Assembly: GCA_009741485.1 (NCBI GenBank) | Contig: CM019230.1 | Span: 6,798,106 to 6,862,105 of the forward strand | Source: Malurus cyaneus samueli | Taxonomy: Eukaryota; Chordata; Aves; Passeriformes; Maluridae | Reading direction: 5' to 3' | DNA length: 64,000 nucleotides | In this document: one piece after another, positions 50,560 to 59,494 of the stretch | Position numbering within the stretch: position 1 is the first letter of the stretch | Layout of the letters: the number at the start of each line of letters is the position of its first letter | Translations under genes and position numbers: made by a program | Notes under the pieces: generated by a model | What the model was told of the DNA's origin: nothing | The model's input: the letters and a program-made list of their open reading frames with translations, nothing else | The model's database searches: none

Positions 50560-50790
50560 GGACAATGCCAGCGCGGGGTCCCCAAGCTGTCACCGCCCCT
50601 GTGCCGGGCGAGCCGGGGCAGCCCGCGGGGTTGGAGCAGCCCCAGCCCCGGCTGCAAATCCCGCTGCCACCGGCAAGCCCGGGCAGGTCCGCGGCTGCCG
50701 GGTCCTGACCTCCGTGCTGGCACCGAGCTCAGTCCCGAGCAAAGCCGCGCTTTGTGCCCCGCTCTCGCCCGCCCCCGCGCCCATGGGAAG
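50560..50790. promoter_or_regulatory. Orphan CpG-rich patch downstream of FOXJ1
   Basis: A GC- and CpG-dense stretch of about 230 bp lies roughly 0.7 kb beyond the FOXJ1 poly(A) signal, away from any recognised first exon. CpG density well above its surroundings suggests an unmethylated regulatory element or the promoter of an unrecognised transcript. No exon with coding potential was found next to it. Confidence 0.4.
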
Positions 50791-51459
50791 CGATGCCACC
50801 GCCCAAAACACCCCCAGCTCCTGCACCTCCCGGCTGCCGCTTAAAAAATACCACCCCCTCCAAACTATCTCATTGAAAGAAAGGAAAATTCACGTCCAAG
50901 TTGGTTTGGTTGCTTTCGGGAGCTGAACAAAATGAGGTTGTTTCGCCCTTTCTCACTTTAAACCCCTCGACTGGCTCTGCCAGGCTGGAATATTTTTTCC
51001 TGGCAAGGTTGGTCTTTTCAGTCCCCTGGCGGGGTGGGGATGCTGGAGGGGGGTTTGAAAACAGTACTACATGTTTGTGCCTGGCAAAACAAAACAAAGG
51101 AGTGGGCTGAGGGACAGGGGAGGTGCCAGCTTTTTGCAGCCCTAAAGTGCCACCAGTAGTGGGGGGAAGAAGGGAGCAGCTCTTCCAGTGCATCCAACAA
51201 GAAACTGAGGAGAGGAGAAGCCAGGATAAGGAATTCCTTAATGCTTTCTGGTATTCATGGTCCCCAGTATCCCAAAGCTGAAAGGAAATTCCAAACCTGC
51301 CTCTAAAATCTCCCCCCAGATACATCAAAACTGCTGCCCAGAGGGAGTTGATGCACTGGAGGAGTATGTGGAAGGAGGTGAAAGCTCCCACATCCTGGGG
51401 ACTGGGTGTATGAGCAGGGCTGGGCTGGGGAGAAGAAACAAGCAGGCAAAAGTGGGTTT

Positions 51460-53077
51460 TTTCTTCTCAATTTTTTTCTTTATTTGTAAATAACTTTGCA
51501 TGAAAAAAGTTAAATTGCACGAGTATCTGTAGTTCTCCAACATAATCCCCAAAGCAGGAAAACAGAAGAAAAACAGCAAGTAAAAAAGAAACACTGTCAA
51601 TACAAACAACTACACTGACCCCAAAGCCCCTCCTAAGTGCTTTTGTAACCAAAACAGAATCTATTTACAATCTTCCACTTCTTTTGCCAAGTCTAGGACA
51701 CACCACTAAAATTCCAGCTTCTACTTGCTCCTGCCTAATGGCTGCTCTACCTCTCCCAGCCTACAGCAAAGGAGAGGCAAAGAATCCAGTTCTTGAGAGT
51801 TTCAAGTCAAGTTTCAGCAGTTTGGCTCTGCTCCCAAAATATTTCCCAGTTACCTTGCACCGACCCTGCCACGCTCTCACTGCATGCTGAGCCAAAAGGG
51901 CTCTTTTTGTATCAGTCCTGATGGTTCTCCAGGCTGGATGGGACTTTGATTCCACTGCTGTCCCCAGAGCCTGTTGCATGCACAGTCTTTGGCCCCAGCT
52001 CCTGGATGGAGCCTGAATGTGGATTTCTCTCCTCCTCAGTCCCACCTGGGAGTATTCAGTGTGGAGTGACTCTGTCACCACCAGTTGAGAGCCAGGCCAC
52101 AGGGTTTTCCTTATGCTCAGAGCTTGATGGAAGAGCTGGAGAAGTAAAGAGCAACAGTTTCAGACCAAAAAATCAGAGAGGGGCTGTGTCAGTGGGTGAA
52201 AGAGAGTGTTCATGGTGCTCCAGACCCTTTGGCAACTGCAGCAAGGATTTTGGGTACAAAAAATACAAAAGCCAGTTTTGGGAGCACCCCGGTCCCTCCT
52301 GTTCCTCTCCTGCCAGGGCCAATTCCTGGATTCTTCATGGAAGCTGTTGCTGCTGCAGTCCTCCCTTGCGTGGTCTTGTTTTGCAGAACAGTGAACACAA
52401 AACCCTTAAACATTGAAAATATAAAACAACTCCCAAAACTGCATTTCCAGTCTTGCCCTCCCCCCTTAAGAAATTCTAGTGCTAAAAAATATAGATTTCT
52501 TTGAATATATAATATATAATAGATTATATAAAAACATCTAAAGAGGCACACTTGCTGAATTTAAAAAACCTTTTCTTCTTCCCTAGGCACAAGTCAGCTG
52601 GGATGTTGAACCTGGAGAATCCAGAAGGGACCTGTATTTTCTTACCAGCTAATTATCACACTGTACCTACCAACTGCTCTGAGACAGAAAAAAAAGACAG
52701 AGAGAAACAGAGAGACAAAGAGGTGTGGAAATTGCACTTAAGTCTATCAAGTCCTAAACCACCAGGAATCTCATGTCTTAGATGGGGTTTTGCAGGTACT
52801 TTTAGCCCTGATGGAAAAGACCCCATCATAATTCACATTTCTTTTTTAAAGTAAAAAGTAAAAAAATAAGCAGTGTTAACTTTCTTCTCTTGAGAAAACT
52901 AGAGGCTTCTGAGCTGTCCTTTAAAGACACAGCAGGCAGTTCCTGGGGTGATGGGGTTTTTTTTCCAGTGTTTCTGGGAATAACCTTACAATGAAACTGG
53001 TAAAAATCACCATGGGTATCTCTAGGAAATCTTGTCCCTTGTAAGTCCCAGCTTGGGCAGAGCATCCCACAAAAGTC
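51460..53077 (-). other. FOXJ1: FOXJ1 3' UTR with poly(A) signal
   Basis: A canonical AATAAA on the minus strand at 51479-51484 follows the FOXJ1 stop codon by about 1.6 kb of A/T-rich sequence, with no earlier AATAAA noticed. This gives a 3' UTR of a length usual for FOXJ1. Cleavage is expected near 51455-51465. Confidence 0.7.
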
Positions 53078-53875
53078 TTACAAGAGGCGTGCCAGGCTGC
53101 TCAAGTTGATGACATCTGCTAGCAAAGAGGCATCGATGTCTTCAAACACCTGGTCAATGTTGACACAGTTGGAGAGGAAATCACTTGTCCCTTCTTCCCA
53201 TGGATGCTCCAAGAAAGTCGTGGCCATGAGGGTTTCATTAAAGTCCAGGCTGTACTGGTTGGACTCGGCACCAACTTGTTCCTGCCCCTGGGGACACTCC
53301 GTGTGCTGCCCTTGTCCTGTCCAGTCCAGGTCGCCGGTGACAGGGTTGATGGAAGGCGGGAGCTCCATATCCACCAGAGTGGAGAAATCTCCGTTGAGGT
53401 TGGTGTTAAAGACAGTTTCCCAGTCAAAGACGCCTTTCAGCGACCCCAGCTCGGTCTGCTCCTCCTGGGTCATGAGGGCTGAGCTGGGCAGCCGTGACAC
53501 CTTGGCCGTGGGCAGGGGCGAGGGCTGCTTGCGCTTGTGCCCCGCCTTGGCCCCCGCCGCGTTCCAGCTCTGGCTGCTGGTGCTTTCCTCAAACTCTTTG
53601 AGCAGCTGCTGTGATGCTGCGCTGACCTCAAGGATGTTGTTGGAGCTGCAGGAAGAGGCCGGGCTGCCAGCATGCCGTGCTTCCTTCTGGACCCTTCCGG
53701 AGAAGGCCGGGTGGATCTGCACCGGGGACATCCTCCGCTTTTTGTAAGTCCCGTACTTGAGCCGGTTGGCATAGTAGGGGTCCAGCTTCCAAAATCCACC
53801 TTTCCCCGGCTCATCCTTCTCCCGAGGCACTTTGATGAAGGACTTGTTCAAGGAGAGGTTGTGCCGGATGGAGTT
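53078..53875 (-). CDS. FOXJ1: FOXJ1 second coding exon
   Basis: The acceptor is TTTTGGCTCCAG|AACTCC and the exon ends with a stop at 53078-53080. It encodes forkhead helix 3, the wings with [11 protein letters not shown], and the whole C-terminal activation region. The C-terminus ([11 protein letters not shown]) differs from mammals but keeps the acidic/hydrophobic character. Confidence 0.97.
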   Translation of the reverse strand, partial: NSIRHNLSLNKSFIKVPREKDEPGKGGFWKLDPYYANRLKYGTYKKRRMSPVQIHPAFSGRVQKEARHAGSPASSCSSNNILEVSAASQQLLKEFEESTSSQSWNAAGAKAGHKRKQPSPLPTAKVSRLPSSALMTQEEQTELGSLKGVFDWETVFNTNLNGDFSTLVDMELPPSINPVTGDLDWTGQGQHTECPQGQEQVGAESNQYSLDFNETLMATTFLEHPWEEGTSDFLSNCVNIDQVFEDIDASLLADVINLSSLARLL

Positions 53876-54926
53876 CTGGAGCCAAAAGAGAAAGAAACCA
53901 AGGCTGAGAGCTTGCCTGCTGCCACAGCACCTACCCATGTGGGTGGGCTGGTGGAAAAATGTATTTTCAGCAAGGACCTTTGGGAAAACAAAGCAGAACT
54001 GGCAACATCAAGACATCCAAGGCTACATGCCCAGCAAAAAGTCCCTCCGACCCCTGAGTTTTCTCCCCTGAGTCTCCAGCAGGGTTTTCCTGCCTCCTGT
54101 CTCATCCAGCCAAAGGTGGCAGGAGCCAAGGGTTTCAAGCTAGAACTCGCCACACACAATGGGAAGATTTTGGGCAACACTCCTTGGCTGGAAATTGGGG
54201 CCATGGGGCCTTGGATCATGCAGAACACTGAGAGAAGCCAGCTTGAGTTGCTCTGGGCATGGAGCTAAGCCGGAGGAGGTTGTATCCCCCTTCATGCCAA
54301 GGAGAAGTCTCTACACCCAGGTGGCCTTGGCCCTTTTACAAGGCTTCACTGTGGGGGGATGGCAAAATCAAGGCCCTCCTGGCATCCCCCAGTTTGTCTG
54401 TGTGTATTGTTAGTGTTGAGACGAAAGTATCTGGCCAATAAAATAGGCACCGTGCCTTCCCCCAGCCAGGCTGGCACAAATCAGACAGGAGAACCCGGAG
54501 AGACACGTGAGCTGTTCCACCCTGGGTGTCCCCAGAGGTGCCTCCTGGCCCAGGGAAGCTCGCTGTGAAATCACTGCATCTTCATCAGCCACTGCTTCAT
54601 CAGCTGAGGGAAAAAAAAAAAAAAGAGGGGGGGGGTAAAAGAAAAGGAGGAGTTTCTGCTCCCGTCGAGCTGTTCTGAAACCCTGAATGTGCTCGGAGTG
54701 ATGTGAATAATCAGAAAGGAAACTCAGTTATTGGGTAAATAACCCAGCATTGGACTCCACAAAGCCAGGACTGTACTAAGAGATTGGATATGGTAGAGGT
54801 GGGTTTTTTTCGTGGTTTTTTTTTGAATGTTGCCTGGATATCTTTATGCTTATTCATCCATAATCTGTAGTAACGAATAGGAAAAACAAGGCTCGATTGC
54901 TTAGAGCTGTTGAAAAACATGCGCTT

Positions 54927-54960
<34 letters not shown>

Positions 54961-57037
54961 CAAAACCCTCCTCTGGGCTGAAGCTCCTTGGGTTTGTTGG
55001 CTCCTCTCCAAAGCACTCAGCTCCCACAGGAATATATCCATCTCCCCCCAGACTATGGGTGGCATGACCTTTCCAGGCTGTCTTCACGTACGGGAATCGG
55101 GATAGGGGATGAGAACACAGCCTCAAAAAGAAAAGAAAAAAAGAGAAAGGAAGGAAAAAAAAAGTGAAAAGAAACAAAAGATTTAAGGGGGAAAAAAAGG
55201 GAGAAAAAAAAATGAGAAGAAATTCCCCCACACAATCCAGGCCGTGGTAACTCCAATTTTACTGTCTAATGAAATTTTACAAGGATCAGAGACTTGAAAG
55301 CTGAATTCTCTGCTCCCCGTCTCTCCTCCCCATCACAAACTTCACTCAGCCCAGCTGAATTATTACTCAGCCGGTCAACATATTTATCATTCCTGCCTGC
55401 AACGGTCCAGGGTACCCCCTGCATCTCTGCAGAGAGGGATTGAAAACCTTCTTTCTTTTTTTAATGAACACTTTTAATTAAAAACCTTGTGAATACCCAG
55501 CTATGAGTGCGCAGGAGAAAGTCAACCCGCTGGCACCCAACTCCTGCTTCCAAATCACTTCCACAGGTCCCCTGACTATGGGGAGGACCGAGGTGGTCCT
55601 GGAGAGGGACCAGGAAGGTTCTGTTCCCCAGGATGGGCTTCCAGAGCCACTGGGGAGAAGGTGGGCAAAGCCTGGGCTGTTCAGTGGGGCTCTCCAGCCC
55701 TGCCTGGGTGGGCACTGCCATCAGGATTAGTGACACGCTGCAGGTTTGGCCTCGGAATAACCCCAGCGGAGGGATGAACACCCCAGCCCTGCCCTGTCCT
55801 AGAAAACCTCCTGTGCCAGAGGTCCCCTCGTGTGACAGAGGAGGGCAGCGAGCCAAGGTGGCTGGGAAAAGCCCCCAGGCTTCCTGTTGTCCCCAGAGCT
55901 GGTCCTGTCCCCTCTGGGGACATGCTCATGCTAGCTGGGGACAGCAGCCCGAGTTAACCACGCTTGGGCTTCCCTCTGCAGGTCCCACCAGCTCATCCCA
56001 GCAATGGAGGCTCCTTGGTCTGTCCCAAGGAGCCCAGTACTCTGCCCTGCTTGGAAGGCAGCAGATTTCTGCTCAGATCCTCCCCAGTGAGAGAGACAGG
56101 TCCAACAAGTGGCATCTCCACCCCTCTCTCTTGTGCCTGCTCCTCCGCACACAGGGGCACTCAGCCTGGTGATTTCTCCACGATTTTACAACCCCAAGGG
56201 ACTCAGGACCCCACGAGGGCTCCAGGAATGTAGGGACAGAGAGGCCTTTGCCCTGGGGCCAAGAGGAGCTTCAGGTGCCAGAAGCCCAACAAGCGCCTCC
56301 CTGCTCCAAAAATGACCCTGCGCTCACCCTCAGAATGGCTCCTTCCCTCCGCCACCCCTGTGGCCGTGGCATTTGTGCCCAGCCAAGTTCTTTCCCATTC
56401 CTGCCCTTCCCCACTGGCTTCTGCTGCCACTCTTCTCTCAGTGGGATCCAGTACCCCTGCAGGACCTTGTCTTTCAGGGTGGAGCTGAGGAAAGCCCTGT
56501 CCAGCCCTGCAGGGAGAGGGGCCAGGGCACATCCCCTACCTGCCAGGTGGGATCAGCGTGTCGGAAGTAGCAGAAGTTGTCAGTAATCCACTTGTAGATG
56601 GCAGAGAGGGTAATTTTGGGTTTATTGCTGGCTTCCATGGCCATGCAGATGAGGGTGGCGTAGGAGTAGGGTGGCTTGACATGGGGGTTGGTCTTGTAGT
56701 CGATGTCTCCCGCGAGATGAGGGGGCACAGCCACATCGCGGTGCGTGGTGGACGAGGTGGAGGAGGAGACGGGCGTGCAGGGCGTGTGGCGAGTGCCCTT
56801 GCAGGCCGGGTCAGCGGCCAGGGGAGAGCAGGGGGACTCAAAATCAACCAGGCTGAACAGACTCTCGCTCATGGTGCAGCAGTCCTGCGGGTCTGAGCCG
56901 GAGTACAGCTGGGGCAGGCCAGTCTGGGCCACCGTGAAGTCCCTCAGCCACATGAGGTCTGGCAGGCTGTCATCCAGGTCTTCCTCCACGCTCTTCAGTT
57001 TGCCCTTGGCTTTCGGCGCTCGGCTTGGCCACGCCAT
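53078..57037 (-). CDS. FOXJ1: Forkhead box protein J1 (two coding exons, 431 aa)
   Basis: Nuclear transcription factor that drives the motile-cilia gene programme. Coding exons are 57037-56540 (166 codons) and 53875-53078 (265 codons plus stop), joined in phase 0. The total is 431 residues (human 421). The forkhead domain spans about residues 119-213, from [20 protein letters not shown] through [16 protein letters not shown], recognition helix [13 protein letters not shown] and [20 protein letters not shown]. The intron falls just before the recognition helix, as in human FOXJ1. The N-terminal acidic motif [14 protein letters not shown] matches the family's LDDSLTSLQWLQEF. The C-terminal region keeps [28 protein letters not shown] and the acidic [20 protein letters not shown], a likely activation segment. 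The ATG has G at -3 and +4. Confidence 0.97.
54928..54959. repeat. (CA)16 microsatellite
   Basis: A perfect CA dinucleotide tract of 32 bp in the FOXJ1 coding intron. Confidence 0.97.
55125..55225. repeat. Polypurine (A/G) tract
   Basis: About 100 bp that are almost entirely A and G on the plus strand, with runs of AAAAGAAAAG type. It lies in the FOXJ1 intron, so the transcript carries it as a polypyrimidine tract. Confidence 0.9.
56540..57037 (-). CDS. FOXJ1: FOXJ1 first coding exon
   Basis: The exon extends upstream to an acceptor at 57060 (CCTTCACCTGCAG|CC), leaving 22 nt of 5' UTR before the ATG at 57037. The donor after Gln-166 is CAG|GTAGGG. It encodes the N-terminus, the [20 protein letters not shown] segment shared with mammals, and the first two-thirds of the forkhead domain. 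Confidence 0.97.
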
Positions 57038-57796
57038 GCCCCCCTCAGTGCTCCCCAGGCTGCAGGTGAAGGGCAGGGAAGGGATGGGGCAGGTGCTGTA
57101 ATAACAACAGGGACAGGGGTGAGGTTCCCCAAGGTGCAGGCTCTCTCTGGCAGCCAGGCAGGACCAGGCCTGGGTGCTCCTGGAGCTGCTGGGTAAGAGC
57201 CATCCCTGGGGTGCGATGCCATCCCTGCAACGCCTGCCCTGAGGGGCGTTAGCACCCTTGAGCCTTGGAGAAATTCTCTCAAAGTCCTACATTTCACTAT
57301 CACTCACAGACCTGCTGCCCAGCAAGCTCTTGGCTGAACAAAGAATTCAAAAAAGAACCAACAAAACACCCCCCAAACAACCAAAACCCATCCCTGCCAT
57401 CCCGCAAAGCAGGGCTGTTCCTTGGGGGCACACACTTCTGGATACCTGGCACTAACAGGATTCACTCTCAGCATCCAACACCCACACCAAATACCATCAA
57501 ATCTCCCCCCTTGCAGCCAACTTTCCTCGGTTTGATGCTATTTATGCTTTTACCTTACCCTGGCACACAGAAACAACCCAGAGGTGTTTGGAGGAGTTGG
57601 TGGGGTCCCAACCCAAGCACACCCTCAGTCAGAGAGAGCCAGCAGCTTCAGACTCTGGGTAGTCCTGTGTAGGAGATGTGGATGTAAACCCAAAATCCCG
57701 AGTTTTGGGGGTCAGGAGAGAGCACCGGGAGGGCATATAACAAGAGCCGCTCCCCCGTGCAGACCCGGCCCCCAAAGGACTTTGTCCGTGCTGCCC

Positions 57797-57873
57797 TCCC
57801 ATCCCATCCCATCCCATCCCATCCATCCCATCCCATCCCATCCATCCCATCCCACCCACCCATCCCACCACCC
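57797..57873. repeat. (CCCAT)n repeat just inside the FOXJ1 first intron
   Basis: Runs of CCCAT and CCAT units on the plus strand read as GGGAT/GGGTGG units on the FOXJ1 sense strand. They begin about 25 bp downstream of the probable exon 1 donor at 57896. The sense strand carries more than ten GGG triplets in under 80 bases. Confidence 0.93.
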
Positions 57874-57896
57874 TCCGGCCCTGCCGCATCCCTTAC

Positions 57897-58140
57897 CCGT
57901 CCGGGCGTTGCCCCCGACTGCCAAGTTCACGACAGAGTAAGAAGCTTCTGGAAAACAGCACGGGGGGGTTAAAAACAATAACAAATATAAAAAAAAATTT
58001 TAAAAAGGGAGGGGAGAGAAGTAAAAAATAGAAGGGAAAGAGAAGCCCGTGGGTATCGGTGCCCGTGCCGGCGCCTGCCGTGTGGCCGGGCCGGGCCGTG
58101 CCCGCCGAGCGCCGTGAGCCGCGCGCCCCGGCGCGGGGTT
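57897..58140 (-). other. FOXJ1: Probable noncoding first exon of FOXJ1
   Basis: A strong donor, CGGACGG|GTAAGG, lies at 57897/57896 on the minus strand, in the position expected for the noncoding first exon known in mammalian FOXJ1. It would join to the acceptor at 57060. The 5' end is unknown, probably within 58000-58140 just below the promoter motifs. An AG acceptor-like site near 57950 leaves open that this is an internal noncoding exon. Confidence 0.5.
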
Positions 58141-58260
58141 AAGTAGCGGCTCCGGGAGGCTTCGCGCGTTGCCGCGGCGACGCCACGCCCCGTAAACATC
58201 CTCCGGGCACGCCATTGGCCCGCGCGTTGCCATGGGGACGGGGCGGGGCCGGGGGTGGTA
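58141..58260 (-). promoter_or_regulatory. FOXJ1: FOXJ1 promoter: two RFX X-boxes, forkhead site, CCAAT box
   Basis: Within a CpG island there are two X-box-like motifs: GTTGCCGCGGCGAC at 58168-58181 and GTTGCCATGGGGAC at 58226-58239. Both match the RFX half-site GTTGCC with a degenerate second arm. Between them lie a forkhead consensus GTAAACA at 58192-58198 and an inverted CCAAT box (ATTGG) at 58214-58218. RFX factors are known to act with FOXJ1 at ciliary genes and on FOXJ1 itself. The forkhead site allows autoregulation, which is inference. Confidence 0.75.
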
Positions 58261-58340
58261 CCCAGGGATGCCGGCGGAGCCCGCGGCCGGGCCGAACCCA
58301 GCCCGGGGACACCAGGAGGCTCCGGGGTGACCTTACCGCG

Positions 58341-58638
58341 GCTTTTCAGGGTCTGGAGAGGGACTTTCGACACGGGCGTGTGGTGACAGGATAAAGGGGA
58401 ATGGCTTCACACTGGGAGGGTGTAGGTTTAAATTGGATTTTAGGAAGAAATTATCGTGAGGGCGGTGGAACAGGTTGCCCGGAGAAGTTGTGGATGCCCC
58501 ATCCCTGGAACAGTTAAAGGCCAGGCTGGATATGGCTTGGAGCACCCTGGAATAGTGGAAGGTGTCCTTGCCTGTGGTGGCAGTGGTGGGGGGTGGTTGG
58601 ATGATTTCTAATGTCCCTTCCACTGTGGTTCTGTGAAA
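58341..58638 (+). mobile_element. CR1 LINE 3' fragment upstream of FOXJ1
   Basis: Sense-orientation CR1: CTGGAGAGGGACTTTCGACA, GTGACAGGATAAAGGGGAAT, GGAACAGGTTGCCCGGAGAA, GTTGTGGATGCCCCATCCCT, then AAGGCCAGGCTGGATATGG, ending at CCCTTCCACTGTGGTTCTGTG. It is nearly 300 bp and well preserved. It starts only about 100 bp beyond the distal X-box and points away from FOXJ1. Confidence 0.92.
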
Positions 58639-58930
58639 ACCTGTACCCTGCCCTGCTAGGGGCAACCCCAGCCCTTTTCCTCCTACCTGTGCTCCCATCC
58701 CTGTTTCTGGCTCCTGTTGCACCCACAGCAATGAAGGCAAAGCTGAAGGGGGCCTGGCAGACTCCAAAATAAAAGGTGGAGTCTCACTTAAAATAATTTA
58801 AAAAGTACAGACACAGTTTCTCTAAGAAACCTCTGCTCCCCACCGCCCCCCATCCTAAGGGTTTTAACAGAAGCCAGGGAGGGACCCTTTGCAGGATCAG
58901 TAGCCATCCCCCTGCACCTTGTCTGGTCCT

Positions 58931-58980
58931 AGGCTGAACTCAATGATCTGAGAGGCTTTTCCAATCTGACTGATCCCGAT
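58931..58980 (+). mobile_element. CR1 LINE 3' tail fragment
   Basis: Reads GCTGAACTCAATGATCTGAG then AGGCTTTTCCAATCTGA, matching the last part of CR1 before its octamer tail. It is a separate copy from the one at 58341-58638, which already contains this segment. Confidence 0.7.
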
Positions 58981-59494
58981 TTTGACTCCGATTCAGCTTC
59001 AAGGTGCTTCTCCCACCCATCAGTCTCTATTAAACCCCAATCACATCCCCCCCCCCTTACAGCCCTCCTCACCTTCAACACTTCAGCTCCCAGCACACAT
59101 TTTCTTCCCCCCACTGGAGGGATTTCTGTTGCATGAACTCCCAGCTCCTTGTTGCTCCTCTTCTCCCCCAGGAAACGTTCCCTCTGGGTGTCCACATCCA
59201 TCCCAGCAGTGCTAGGGGCCACTCACACCACGCACCAGGAAGATGCCTCTACCCCTGGCCAGACTCTTCCTGCAAGGGTTTAGTTTGCATTTTCCCCTTC
59301 TCCATCCTGACAGGATTTGGGTGGTTGGGAATGCAGGTTGGAAGGGACCTCGGGAAGTGTTTTAGGACATTTGAAGTGGCTGTGCTGGTTTGGAGAAAGT
59401 ACCTGGGTGACAGGTGAGTGGGTCCTCCCTGCCAAAAAAGGTTTCCATTCCCACTGCCCTCACCCTGCAACCACAAAATGATTCTGGACACTTT

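Larger units (their letters stand above)
53876..56539. other. FOXJ1 coding intron, 2.66 kb, simple repeats only
   Basis: Holds an A14/G9 run near 54609-54635, a (CA)16 microsatellite at 54928-54959 and a polypurine tract at about 55125-55225. The rest is unique. No exon or known element was recognised. Confidence 0.75.

Noticed and set aside
59336..59380. GGTTGGAAGGGACCTCGGG resembling antisense CR1
   Set aside because: Only about 17 bases fit and the flanks do not continue as CR1, so it is not supported as a repeat copy.
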